This document shows positions 34,471 through 46,655 of a stretch of 64,000 bases of DNA, piece after piece. The stretch lies in contig OY987305.1 of assembly GCA_963920635.1 (NCBI GenBank), positions 19,740,876 through 19,804,875 on the forward strand. The letters run 5' to 3'. Position numbers and translations under genes: made by a program. The stretch is from Pseudeuparius sepicola. Lineage: Eukaryota > Arthropoda > Insecta > Coleoptera > Anthribidae. Below the pieces are notes generated by a model that saw only the letters and a program-made list of their open reading frames with translations, did not search any database and had not been told where the DNA came from. The first letter of the stretch is position 1, and every line of letters starts with the position of its first letter.

Positions 34471-35435
34471 GACAATTTTTGTCACATTGAGAGTTTCGTT
34501 TAAATTAGGGCTAAACGTTCCAAAAAAATGTTTGGTTTTATAATGCTATAAGTTATAAAAAGTTAAATTTTAACAATTTTTATCCATTCGAATCTAATTT
34601 TTTTCGTGTTTTCACAAAACGTTTGCGGTTCAATTGAATATGAGAAAAAAATTTGAAAGTAAGACCCAAGTAATCATTTTGAACCCCCAGCGAATCAAGT
34701 TTCATATTTTCGTATTTTGCCCAGACCATAAATGCCAACCTTAACTTTTCTGTATGGATGATCACAAAATTACCGTTAATGTTTTAAGGGTATTATTTTC
34801 ATCATTGTGATCAGGATGAGAAGTAGATTTCAAAAATCTAAAAATATATAGGGTGTTTTTTATTTAAAAAATTGAAATCTATGTTCATATTCCTTTTAAG
34901 CCGCAACATTTCGGCCATTTGAATCTCTCAAAAGCTCGCAAAAACTTATGAAACTTTTATATAATACATTCTTTTATAGGGCCAAAAATAAAGAAAATTG
35001 GGTGAGTCACTTCGTTGGATAACCCGGTACCTACTTACAGAAGTTTACGATGCTTTTACATTACCGTTATTTATTTATGGAACTTATTCAAGTAAGTTTA
35101 TCGACCTCTAAATCTTAAGTATGTAACAAAAATGTTAAATTTTAGAAGGAACTAAGCGATGTAGTTTTGGAACAAAATACTCTTTAATCAGGAAAAAATG
35201 ACACATATTTGTCCTTCGGTACTAATAACACTAGCGGTACGCAAAAATAAACGGCAGTTTGTGATGCCAAGGTTGTACTTGGTACAGTTGTTCTTTAGAC
35301 CTATTTGCTCGATGTGGCCTGACGAACACTCGACATTTTCCCTGTGGGTAGAGTTATAGGTGGGTGGGTGTCGATTCCGCATGATTTTGACTTAAGGGAT
35401 CCAACCGAAGGCCCGGAAATGTGATCCGAGAACCG
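34471..35435. other. AT-rich DNA without a supported gene
   Basis: Contains a MITE-like passage near 34850 (ATAGGGTGTTTTTTATTTA) without a partner and short open frames only. Confidence 0.4.
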
Positions 35436-36870
35436 GATGTCGGTCAAAACCGGCCATTTACAAATATGGCTGACCCGCAGCCGTTGTTATAACGCACACA
35501 GGGTCATGTGAGGTGTCGATACTTATGTTTTCAAGGTCTGCGAGCTCATTTGTGGCAGCGAAAGTGACCTTTGGTCACCAGAAGTTGGCTCCAGGCACCG
35601 GAAGGGGGCTTTAGGCGCCGGAAGAAGATCCCATACTGCACTTTCTGAAAACGAGGGAGCCACAGGAACAGATAGTGTCACGCAGGATAATGAATGTGAC
35701 ATGTTTCAGGTAATTTAAGTAAATTACAATTTTTTTATGCTCCGATTTTCACAAAAACCACTTCGCAATTTTTTTTATTTTTAAATTACTAAATGGTTTT
35801 CGTGAAGATCGGGGTATAAAAAAAATCATAGCCGGCCCTACATTTGCATATAAAATAAAGTCAGGCAATTATTTAAAAAAATAAAGATTGTATGGATTTG
35901 TATATGTTTAAAAGTATATATCAACGTAAAATAATAAATCATTGCACAATCATTAACACAATCGGCGAGGAGGTCGGCGATGTACTTGGCAATCCTTAAA
36001 GCGATTGATACTTGTTGTTTATGTTTTTGACCTACTTGTTAATAGAATATTTTACGTTTACGTATTTTACGTTGATATTGAATCTTTATTAACACGTTGA
36101 CTGCCACACATAAGCAAGGAAATTTTTGTCCCAGACGCCAAAACGTTTAATAAACTTTTTCTTGTAGATTTCTACTCAAAGAAAACATTTTTTATTTTCT
36201 ACTCCTTTTTTTTGTCTTTTTTTACCCTTCCGATTTATCTTGTAGTTGCCGCATGTGCACCCGCCAGAAAAAACATCAAGAAACACGCTACTATTTTCCT
36301 GTGTGTGAAGAAAAGCCTGCATTATGCGTAGAAAAATGTTTGAAACAATATCACACATAAGTATTTTCAAAACCTTTTTGAATGCGTACCTAGATTGTAA
36401 TTTTTTTGTATTACATTTTTATATAGCCAAAAAATATCGAAGTCAATTTATTTTCGTTCTATGAAGCCATACTATTAATACTCGAAGTGTCTGTGGACGC
36501 CGGGCGCAGTCTGATCCCGTGCATATCCTATGAGCTTGCTCGTAGGTGGCATCAAAGAAAACGATGACAAATATGAGATAACTCGTAGTTGGCGTCCTGG
36601 ACAAAAAACCAACTACGAGTTTACTCGTAGTTTGGCAGTCAACATGTTAAACAAATAATAATTTTAGCGCATTATTCATCTCGAATATCCTGCGTGACAC
36701 TGTGGGTTACTGTGGCTCCCCCTTCTTCAGAAAGTGCAGCATGAGAGCTCCTTCCGGTGCCTAGAGCCTATTTCCGGTGACCGAAGGTCACTTTCGCTGC
36801 CACAAATGACCTCATACACATTAACCGGCCAAGGGTCGGTCATTTTTTTAAAATGACGACTTTTGACCGA
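35436..36870. mobile_element. Foldback element with GC-rich arms
   Basis: About 260-bp inverted arms: GTCGGTCAAAACCGGCC (35440) pairs with the GACTTTTGACCGAC region (36858). Further inward, TTTGTGGCAGCGAAAGTGAC pairs with GTCACTTTCGCTGCCACAAA, GGCACCGGAAGG with CCTTCCGGTGCC, and AGTGTCACGCAGGATA with TATCCTGCGTGACACT. The arms are GC-rich and the centre AT-rich. The centre is interrupted by the TTAA-type MITE at 36093-36646. No transposase is recognised. Confidence 0.8.
36093..36646. mobile_element. piggyBac-type MITE with TTAA target
   Basis: The sequence TTAA|CACGTTGACTGCCA ... TGGCAGTCAACATG|TTAA shows a 14-bp TIR and the TTAA duplication diagnostic of piggyBac insertion. An internal inverted pair, AACTCGTAGTTGG / CCAACTACGAGTT, sits near its right end. 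A short minus-strand frame (36176-36370) has a CTCG cysteine motif but no convincing piggyBac homology. Confidence 0.85.
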
Positions 36871-37084
36871 CTTTATGTGTCGAGTGTTCCTAGGGCCAAA
36901 TCGACCAAATAGTCGTTTATTTCAAGAATCGTTAATGTGCCGTAATGTTATTTTTGATTTTCCACAAATTTATGATTCTAGAGAATACCTTACAACGGTA
37001 GAACATTTGAAGAATTGTCATGATGAATGTGTATTTGAAGACTGTCCTTTAATGGATAAATACATTAAGGAATCATCATTATGA
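36863..37084 (+). CDS. Short open frame, product unknown
   Basis: A 73-codon frame with moderately complex amino-acid use: CRNVIFDFPQIYDSREYLTT, then HLKNCHDECVFEDCPLMDKY. The cysteine and histidine spacing (C..NCHDEC....DC) hints at a small metal-binding fold, but I recognise no family. It starts inside the right arm of the foldback and runs out past it. It may be the last exon of a degraded gene or a chance frame. Confidence 0.2.
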   Translation: MTDFMCRVFLGPNRPNSRLFQESLMCRNVIFDFPQIYDSREYLTTVEHLKNCHDECVFEDCPLMDKYIKESSL

Positions 37085-37543
37085 CATCATGTCATTGAAA
37101 CCTACCGATGTAATGGATGCAGTAAAGTGCATATGTGTACAAATGACTGATGAAATTTTGGCATTATTATAGGATCTATGAAAAACAAACCATATTTAGT
37201 TCATGTTTTTATTGATGTGAACATTGATGACGTAATTTTTTATTAATAAAAACTTTTATTTTCTTAATAATAATAAGTTTCTAGAACCTTATGCAAACCC
37301 AAACTCTTACAATTCATTTGTTTCTTAAAATCCTCATAACTATAATGACTAACAGGAAATTTAAATTCAAGACCATGAGTTTGCTATAGGGCACTAAAAA
37401 GCATTTGTATTTTTGCTCAAGGCCCTAAGGTGGAATATTATCTTACCCTGTACCAAACCTACAGGCTAGCAAACCTAGTAAGCCTATATCTTAACAACCG
37501 TCCAACCGTCTGTATAAAAATTGTATTTCTAAATGGTGTGTTA

Positions 37544-39093
37544 TACAGTGACCGGCAGAAAGTTGGACACAAATGGAAAACTTTATTATTATTAATTTCT
37601 CAGAAAATTTTATTCTTGATAAAAGTTGGTGCATCATTTCAAACTCAAGATGCACATACCAAAATTTAAATATATCTTTTTGGATACGAGGTAGATTCAA
37701 AAATGTCAAAATAGCTCAAGAGTAAAGTATCCTTATTTTTTTAAATACGGTAAAAAGTTACTTACAAAAGTTGTTTGGAATCAAAAGTGGATGTCAGATT
37801 TAAAGTCACAGCCATCTAGTCAAAAAAAAGAAATTGAACTTTTTTGTATTTTTTTCGATCACCCTGTGTATTACAAAAAAAAAACAAAATACCGCAAGCG
37901 TAACTTATCATCGGATACCACATGAATTTGCTACTAACCTTTAATTTTGTTCGATTAGCAGCTAGAAATTTAAATTAATCGAAATCAGAGTTTAAAAATA
38001 TTAAATTTTTGTGTCCATTGAATAAAATAAGTAGTTTTTTTGACAAATTTTAATAACAAGTAATTTAAATGAAAACAGTAACTAAAAATAAATTTGCTTA
38101 GAGGTACCTATCGAACAAAATACGAGATTAATAGGATAATCCATGCTATGGCCAATAATAACTCTTGCAAAGTTGGCTTTGAAAACAATAATTGTCGGCG
38201 AAGAATTATTTTACATGTCAAACTCCGTTATTGTCATTCTGCAACTATGCCTGCACTTAGTGTTCAAGATAAAGTTGAAATTGTTTTAAAGCAAGGTGGT
38301 AATTATCATACTTGTCGAGAAACATCAGATATTTTCAACGAACGACATCCAGACTACTCAACTGTGGCAAACATTCTTAGGAGTTTTAAGCAGTTCGGTT
38401 CAGTGCAAAATAAATGTCAAATACCACATAGAAGAAATGAAACAGGTAACGAAGATAATGAAATGGATATTGTCCTCTCCGTTGTTGAGAATCCTAAAAT
38501 GCCGCTGTCCCAAAGGTAAACAGAGTTGAACAAATTTTTTGGCAAATTTATTTTTAGTTACTGTTTTCATTTAAATTACTTATTATTAAAATTTGACAAA
38601 AAAACTACTTATTTTATTCAATGGACACAAAAATTTAATATTTTTAAACTCTGATTTCGATTAATTTAAATTTCTAGCTGCTAATCGAACAAAATTAAAG
38701 TCAAGTAGCAAATTCATGTGTTATCCGATGATAAGTTGCGCTTGCGGTATTTTGTTTTTTTGTAATACACAGGGTGATCGAAAAAAATACAAAAAAGTTA
38801 AATTTCTTTTTTTTTTGACTAGGTGGCTGTGACTTTAAATCTGACATCCACTTTTGATTCCAAACAACTTTTGTAAGTAACTTTTTACCGTATTTTAAAA
38901 AATAAGGGTACTTTACTCTTGAGCTATTTTGACATTTTTGAACCTACCTCGTATCGAAAAAGAGATATTTAAATTTTGGTATATGCGTTTTGAGTTTGAA
39001 ATGATGCATCAACTTTTATCAAGAATAAAATTTTCTGAGAAATTAATAATAAAAAGTTTTCCATTTGTGTCCAACTTTCTGCCGGTCACTGTA
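37544..39093. mobile_element. Mariner-type foldback element with 550-bp arms
   Basis: TACAGTGACCGGCAGAAAGT at 37544 is the exact complement of the right end ACTTTCTGCCGGTCACTGTA (to 39093), with TA on both sides. The arms (37544-38098 and 38541-39093) are near-identical inverted copies, which suggests recent formation or conversion. The ~440-bp spacer encodes only the N-terminal DNA-binding part of a mariner-type transposase. A 430-bp MITE of the same family lies at 56951-63365. Confidence 0.9.
38250..38519 (+). pseudogene. Mariner-type transposase N-terminal HTH fragment
   Basis: From about 38250 the frame reads LSVQDKVEIVLKQGGNYHTC, RETSDIFNERHPDYSTVANI, LRSFKQFGSVQNKCQIPHRR and SVVENPKMPLSQR, then a stop. 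This is the helix-turn-helix region found at the N-terminus of many insect mariner-type proteins (…R-E-T…F-N-E-R-H-P…F…G-S-V…). The catalytic domain is absent because the inverted arm begins 20 bp after the stop. The frame is open from 38094. It could still produce a DNA-binding peptide without catalytic activity. Confidence 0.75.
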
Positions 39094-42000
39094 TATTAGA
39101 TGAAAAATTTTCTACAGTTTTTGTTATTACAACTTTTAACACAAAAAATTATAAATAAATCTTTATTCAATCACCCATATGGTGACTGTAACAAAATTCC
39201 AGATTAACTTTTTTATTTTTTTTGCGTGGTGTTGACAAACATTGTGAAAAACTCTCAACTTTTGATGCACTCTACTTGTTCAATTATGCAAAGGGATGCT
39301 CAGGTATAAATTTAATTTCTTTAGATTAAATAAACATGTTATCTGTACCTTAAAAAACCCTTTCTATAATAATCATAATAAAATTTTCTGTGGATCTAAA
39401 ATGTGGTCCTGGACCTCTGTACTCCAAAAAGAAAGCAATTATGTTTCTAGCCACAAAATTTAAGATGATCAATACATTTATTATTAAATGTTACATACTT
39501 TCTATATTTTCCAACAAACATTTCAGTGTAGTAGACGAAACATCTCTCTAGTTGAGCGTTTCCTTATCTATGGCTCCTTTCGAATTACCCTCATAAGCAC
39601 TAAACTTTACAGATGTTTTGTTGAATGCGTTAAAGGTTTTGCATAGAATGGCTCTCGCACAGCATGACAAAATATTGTCCCGAAATAAACTGAATTTATT
39701 TATTTTTCAATATTTCTTTTTTAGGATTTTCAAAATACTGGTAACGGTTCTTTACTCCTCCCCCACATGGATATCTACTCCAGGAATGTTAAGAAATACC
39801 TGTGGAGCACTTTGAATTTCCTCATAACCAATAACATGAATGTCCCCTGTAGCCTGGTTGTTGACTTCCCTGCTATCTAAAATTTCATTCACTGTTTATT
39901 TGCTGCAATTTGATAAAGGTAGGTATTTTCAAAATCATTTTCTGAAGTATATAAGTTATTGCTATTGAGAGAGTAGGTCTTCCTTGATGGTTTTCATTAA
40001 ACTAAAGAAGTTTTAAAATTTTTGTTCATTAAAAAATATTCACTTAAATATTTCGTATGTTTTTTGATCAAAAATTTTAATAATTTTGATAAAATAAAAG
40101 TAAACTAACTATATATTTTTAAGATAGTAAAATCAAGTAAAGTTATAATTATTTGTATTAAACAAAAGTTAAAAAATTGCTGCAGTAAACATTTACAATG
40201 CACTATAAAGTATTTGTGTCAAAAGAGAGATGCAATGATAGAATGGATGCAAGCTATTGGTAGAGAAAACATTTGTGTTCTCTGGAACCAATGCGCAAAT
40301 TCTGCAGGCCACTGTGTGTCATTCAAAATTAGTCACTAATGGCAGATGTTCCAGCATTCTATGTTTTTGTAGATTTCTGTGATAATAACCCGGAAATTTG
40401 ATAACCGGTCAACACCAGCTTTTCCGAATATCACAAAAATTATGGTACGGCTATATGGGTCATTTGTTGTCTGTCACAAAGTATCAAAAATCAAAGTGAG
40501 ATTCTAGTATTAAGTAGCAAGTAATTTAAAACAAAATAGTTTCTAAATCAAATTTAATTGTTCTCATTATTTCAGTGGTTTTCTGAAAAGTTTATTGAAC
40601 AGAGTTACTTTGTTACATTTCTTAATCCTTGAGTCATCCTTATTATGGTATATTATGTACCAAATTCGGTTTAAGTATCTTTATGTGGAGTGTGTAGCAT
40701 TTACCTACATAGCATTAAAAAAATTATGGTGAGGAAGCTCCAAAGATATCAGTCAAGTTGTGATAATTTTACCTCAAAAATCGTATTATTTGGTTTCTTC
40801 AAGAATAAAAAATCTGAACACGAAGAAATATCTAATTATTTGTTTAAAAATGGGCAACATTTGCCAGCAGTAGTCAAAGTTAAAAATTGTTTTACCTATG
40901 GTAGGTATTGGAGCAGGTCATACTTTAAATATTTTAAGATACTTCTAAAATTATACAGGTTGTCAATGAAAGCCTAAGATACCAGTATCATTTTCAGGTT
41001 TTTTACACCAGCGAAAATTAAGCTTATGTCAATGTTTTTTTTTTATTGAAAATTATGCAATATCGAAATATTTGACAAAAAAAAGTAATGATGTTTGTTA
41101 TAATGTTCTTAGTTTGTTTTTGCCTGTCATCCTGTATATCTTTTCTAGAAATGTATATATTTTCATGTCAAGTACTTACAGTATTTTATTAATTCAAATT
41201 AGTTTCTTAGAATTTTTGTTTTTGAAATCCTGTTTTACTTTTTTATTTCTTTTTATTAGAACACTAAGAAAATATGTACAAGTATAGGAAAAGCTCGCTT
41301 TTCCATGTAGATTATAGACAATCATCTGTTGAATGTTTGTTTTTATCTTATCAATGTGTTCTGTCTGGTGTACATCCAGAAAATTATGACATAACCACCT
41401 CTAAAACTTTACTTATTTCCTGTTACTTATTGTTTATTAGAAATTTAGGAATATCTATATAATTATACTTTAGTTCTGAAAATACAAGCATGAATTTTTA
41501 TACTGCATGGCAGTTTGTTTTCGCAAAATTGTAAGAAATAACAGTTCTTCAAATATACACTGGTCCTTGTCTATTGTAATCATAAATAATATTTTATTTT
41601 ATTTCACATAAGGAACTAATATTTTAATATAAATATTATGCCTCATTTTTTTTAGTCATAATGCACATACTGTGCATAATGTGATTAGATAATATGATTT
41701 AACATTATACTGATCAAGTCATCCAACTATGGACATAGAAAGTATTGAAATATTGAGTTGCACTGACTGGTGCCCACCTGACCCAGTCCGTATGTGGCGG
41801 TGCGACGGCTCATCAATAATAATTGCATTTTTTTCACTGACTTGACTATGTCGGTACTGCATGACTTGATCTTCACTTTTTAATTGACTTCACTTTTTAT
41901 TGACTAAGTTCGAAGAGCACTATAGAGTCAGTAAGTGTAAACAAAACCACTTAAATGACTGAATTGCACATGGTAACACTAAGAAGCATGCAGAACACTT

Positions 42001-42135
42001 GGATGCCCCTTTCTAATTTTTTTCTGACAGAGTATATATAGGTCGAAGGTCCCACATATTGATCTGTTCTCTCAATATCTGAGCTTGACACTGACCGATA
42101 TACCGATATACCCCACAAATGGGATCTCAGTAAGT
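39094..42135. other. Long AT-rich stretch, no feature supported
   Basis: About 3 kb without recognised coding sequence, complete repeat or RNA gene. The frames at 40690-40977 and 41072-41287 are rich in F, I, K and L, as expected from A/T-rich noncoding DNA. Confidence 0.5.
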
Positions 42136-42179
42136 GCAAGGGAGAGAGAGAGGGAGAGAGAGAGAGAGAGAAAGAGATT
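42136..42179. repeat. GA microsatellite
   Basis: Imperfect (GA)n tract with GGGA interruptions, about 44 bp, directly before the left arm of the foldback at 42183. Confidence 0.9.
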
Positions 42180-42566
42180 GAGTGTCGGTCAAATGAGGAG
42201 TTTAAGACAATTTTATGATCAATCCGATGCTGCTGAGAAATCGAGGCTAACGTTTTGAGTTATTTCTAAAAAAACTGAATTTTCCGATTTTCGTTTTTGT
42301 TAAATATGTTAGAAACCAATGTTTACGCAAAGACAGAGCTTTGACATTATTAAGGCACTTTATCCAACCTTTTTAACTACAAAAAAGGTTTTAGTTTTTG
42401 AGATATGACAAGCTTTAATTTTCTTATGGACACCATTTTGGGTTTGGAAAATTTTGAAATCTACTTGATATGTTACACTAATGATTTTTATTAGTAGTAA
42501 TACTTAAAAGCTTTGTTTTTACCTCAAGAAGGCCATGACAAGTATGGCAAATCAGATGGAACAAAA

Positions 42567-45500
42567 GAATTAGGGCGAAATTTGGGTTTTGACACATTTA
42601 GGTTCATTTTAAAATTGCACGTCTATGTAGAATACCCACAATTTGAAATAATAGTAATTACCCCTACCTTTACCAGAAGATATTAACATCTTTAATGTGC
42701 CGCGGTACTGCAGAATGAGAGAAAAACATCTCTTATGTGCATTTATGTAACTTCTCGGCATTTATGTGACGTCTCGGTGTCACATTGGATATATTTTGAT
42801 ATTTCGATTCGGTACATCGAAGCTATTCTTTGTGTACAATTTATAATCTCAATCTTTTGATAGGTAGTTACATTTAATATTAGTGCTTGAGCTTTTAAAG
42901 CTTTTTAAAAAAATTCTGTTTAAATAACTATGCCAAATATTTGTAGAATGTAGAAAGTTTTGTCTTACTATTTTAAATAGTTTTAAGTACCTCCTTGCAC
43001 ATTGCAAATTTTCTTACCTTATGTGACTGTATGAACCTACAGAATATTGTTTTGACTCTGATTGGGTAGATAGACTGTCTCGTTTGCGGGTTGGTCCATG
43101 CTTTATATTTGACCATAATTTAAATAATCGTTTATAATTTTATTAAACTCTTTAATAATTCCCTATCAAAAAACAAACAGTAATATTAATATTTATGCAA
43201 GGCAACGGCGTAGGTAATGTTTCGCTGAGGAGACGAGGGCTGCGTACCTACATTAAAAATTGTTCAAAATTAAGGTTTAGTTCTTTGAAACTACTTTAAA
43301 AAAGCAAAATACAATTTTCAAAATCTAATTTTCACTTTGATCTATAAAAAGAATGTTCCCGTGTTACATTTGGATAATATGCACATTTAGGTGAAATGTA
43401 AGGCCGGGGCTAATGTTATGTAGTAATTATGTATTGCGTTAATAATTTCGTATATTATTGTGTTACCTTCAAAGCGTAACGCGATGGTAAGAAAAATAAA
43501 TCCAAGATAAAGTCAAATTACCTAGCTCAATTCTTGGTTGGTAAGTATCGAGCGGCCGCCAGCTAACAGTGGAGACGGGCATGGGAAATAAAAGGTCTTT
43601 TTAATAATAGACGCCACCTAGTTTGTGCGCTCTACACCTCACACAATTTCTTTTAAGTTCAAACTAGGAAAATCCTTCGTAGGTAAATAAAAACTGAATT
43701 AAAAAATATCAATAAGATTTACTCCAATGGCACTAAATACTCTCAAGGTTATAAACAATAATTACTAGTCATAACTTTAAAGCTATGCCTTTCAGATTCA
43801 CCAGCTATATTAATAATTAAAATGGTACGTGCTGTATAGTAAAACAAGCGTATAGTATCATAAACCCCCGAGCGTGTACACGTTCAGTTCACAAAAAAAA
43901 AACAATAATAATAGCACAGAACGTTGCAATAACTAATCACAACCCCGCAAGAGTTGACACGACATAATATACGCAATAATAATCAAGACGTACGCAGAAA
44001 TATCACAACGTACGCAATAATAAAAGGAAGGTAGGCAGTAGCAGCCTACGCTTTCGATTGTACACGTAAATCAAATTAGTTTTACTAGTCCAGGCACGAT
44101 AAATGTAAAAAAAAGGTAAACATGCAAAACTTAGCTGCAAGTTGAGTCTTCAGAACTGCAATGTTTTTGGGCAAAGGTTCTCCAAACCCCTCTTAGAGCA
44201 GTCAAGGACAATGTGCGCTCCAAGAAGAAAATCGCCAGGTCTTCGCTGTTAGTGAATCATCAAGGCCACGCTCCAAACTCAAATCCAAAACAAGAAAAAT
44301 TCGTATTCCGTAATTAAGAACTTATAGGCCGGAAAATAAAAACCCTAAAAATAGAAAACCTATTTTAGTTACACTCATAGGCTAAACCTATAAATTAATT
44401 TGGGAGTTAAAACCAAAATGGGGACTTAAAAAAACAAAAATAAATCTTACCTCGAGATATGAGGTTTTTTTATCAACAAGTGTCCTTGAATTCTCGTGAA
44501 ATTCCGGCACCAAAACCGTTAGAATAGGTGCTCTATAAAGAAAACACTGTGTAAAAAAAAACAGCTCCAAGAATAAAATATTCACAGTTGAACTTACCCA
44601 AAATGTAATCTCGGGATGGAATGAGATGTATTAAATAGTGGATCCCTATGTATCAGATATTTACAGCTGGTTACGGCAAATTATATATCCCGCAAAAAGG
44701 CGGCTAGAACTCCGTGAAACAACAAAGCCAAGTCCCGGCACTTCAGATACACACAGCAGGCGAAATACTCCCGGAAAACAAGCCGGACGAGTTACACAAC
44801 ACTCGGAATCAGTCCTACTGGTGTTTGGAAATATTTTTCCCAAAATTTATGCCGAACCACTGTAATCTCGGATACTTAGAATCTCAACTGGCGACGTAGG
44901 TATTCGAAAATCCCCAAGCACACAAAAAAATGGTATAAGAACGATTTTATTCGATAGACTGGGTCCGAAGGACATCTGTGATTAATAGCGAGGAAACACG
45001 GCGAGGGTACCACGGAACCAGGAAGCACACATAGTAGCCTCAGGCGCTGCTCAATAGGTGGCGATGCAGTTGCCTTAAGAAATAGCCCCAATTAGAGATT
45101 ACATCAGAAACATACTTAGGAAGCGGATAAAAATTAAGCAGTTTGGAGGGATTTAAAACAGAAGAATATCAGGAAATACTCGTGAAACTCCAGGGCGATT
45201 ACATGCGTAGAAAAACAATTATTGTTTTTATTAGGTATTTCCTAGTGACCCCAGCGAGTTCACCAAATATCGAACTAAAATCACATTTGGTTGTAACAAT
45301 TCGAATTTATTTCCATCGATCATGGAAATTATTTCCAGAACCCCCTCCTGTTACATACTACCTTATTTCTTATGACATCAACTGATGATTGAACTTTTAA
45401 ATACATCTTTGTGAACTAGGTATGCCTAGTTATTTATCTGGTTTTAAATTAACTTAGATAGTTTTTGTTTCTAGATAATGGGTTCATGGCCATTTTCTGA

Positions 45501-45859
45501 GATTTTGTTTTATTTTTCAATACGTCCATAATTTTTATAAGTAAATCGTATTTTTTCATTAATAAACTGATTAAAAACATACATGTGTTCTTAAATTATT
45601 GCTATTTACAAGCCTGAAAAATACCAACAATGTGCCATTGGACAAGAGTATATTTCTTCCAATGTGAATAAAAAATCATTTTTTGTCTTTATTTTCCTTT
45701 TCCTGCTATCTAACCTTAATTACTTAGTTTTTAAAATTTTTACAATATACTGTGCATTAAAGTATTTGAGATATGATATAATTTAACCTTGACAAGTTTT
45801 TTGTCTTTCTTGAAAGATTTAAATTATTTCACATTAGAGGTATTACACGCTCGACGACG
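42567..45859. mobile_element. CGTCGTCGAGCG element, copy 2, containing an insert
   Basis: Homologous to 29618-31557 in opposite orientation. The right end TATTACACGCTCGACGACG (to 45859) and the subterminal CACATTAGAGGTATT are intact. The left end is missing about 33 bp and starts at AATTAGGGCGAAATTTGGG. The block around CATTAATATTTATGCAAGGC and AATGTGCACATT-like motifs matches copy 1 in order. It lacks the 369-bp MITE of copy 1 and instead carries a 1.84-kb insert at 43461-45298. Confidence 0.75.
43461..45298. mobile_element. LTR-like insertion, TGTTAC...GTAACA, 1838 bp
   Basis: Comparison with copy 1 of the host element shows the uninterrupted site (complement TATTGTTGGAATTT), so both ends can be placed. 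The insert starts TGTTACCTTC and ends GGTTGTAACA, the TG...CA and short inverted repeat expected of an LTR. It is flanked by ATTG and ATTC, possibly a decayed 4-5 bp duplication. It encodes no gag or pol. It could be a long solo LTR or a TRIM-type element. Confidence 0.45.
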
Positions 45860-46580
45860 ATATATAAAATTATTGATACATTACATCAAAAACAGCAGTA
45901 CAAAGTAAAAATTTCTTTAAAACACTACACCAATAGAAAATTATTAGTGTGAAACATTATTGGAAAAAGAATTTCATGTAGATTTCAAATTTGTTCAAAT
46001 CCCCCCAAAATGGCATCTACAAAAAATCAAAGTTGTGTCACATCTCGAAAACGAAAATCTTTTTTAAACTGATATTACCTATAAAAAGGATGGATAAAAG
46101 TGCCTTAATAATGTCCTGTCTTTGCGTAACCATCGGTTTCTCAGATATTTAACAAAAAGAAAATGGGGAAAATTCGGTTTTTAGTAAATAACTCAAAAAT
46201 GATCACAGTTAGCATTGATTTTTCAGCGGCATCAGATTTACATAAGGGTCGAATTTGGGACATGACACGACACTAAGCTAAACACAACTTTTTACCGTAT
46301 GGATGGCTGGCAAATATATAGTGACTAATCAATGTGCCATATAGATGAGTGGCCGATATACTTTTCTCAGTGGTACTCAGGCCGATTGTCAGTAGAGGCA
46401 GTGCAGGACCTTTATATTTCATTAGTGGTCACGGAATGGGGATATTCCCTGCATTTTCGACATTTGTGCAATCAAGGGTACAGCTCATGAGATTCTGTAT
46501 TGACTGTACTATATGGAGTTATTTTCAAATGCCATATATCATGTGACTACTAAAAGAAGTACTGGCCACCTGGTACAGCA

Positions 46581-46655
46581 TGCATGTGATAGTCCACTTG
46601 CAAAACATTTTGTAAATAATTTAGACAATTTTTTGCAGGTGGACTATCACATGCA
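46581..46655. repeat. 75-bp hairpin repeat
   Basis: TGCATGTGATAGTCCAC at the left pairs perfectly with GTGGACTATCACATGCA at the right, then TTGCAAAA with TTTTTTGCA. The loop is AT-rich, about 25 bp. This could be a minimal MITE or a structured transcript segment. Confidence 0.8.

Larger units (their letters stand above)
42183..46280. mobile_element. Outer foldback element, split by nested insertions
   Basis: The left arm (42183-42560) is the imperfect complement of about 45890-46275. GATGCTGCTGAGAAATC pairs with GATTTTTCAGCGGCATC, TTACGCAAAGACAG with CTGTCTTTGCGTAA, and ATTATTAAGGCACTTT with AAAGTGCCTTAATAAT. The arms are strongly diverged, hence old. The interior was entered by the CGTCGTCGAGCG element. 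Confidence 0.65.

Noticed and set aside
42136..42179. GA tract as a GAGA-factor promoter element
   Set aside because: No transcription start or gene follows; it abuts a transposon arm and reads as a plain microsatellite.
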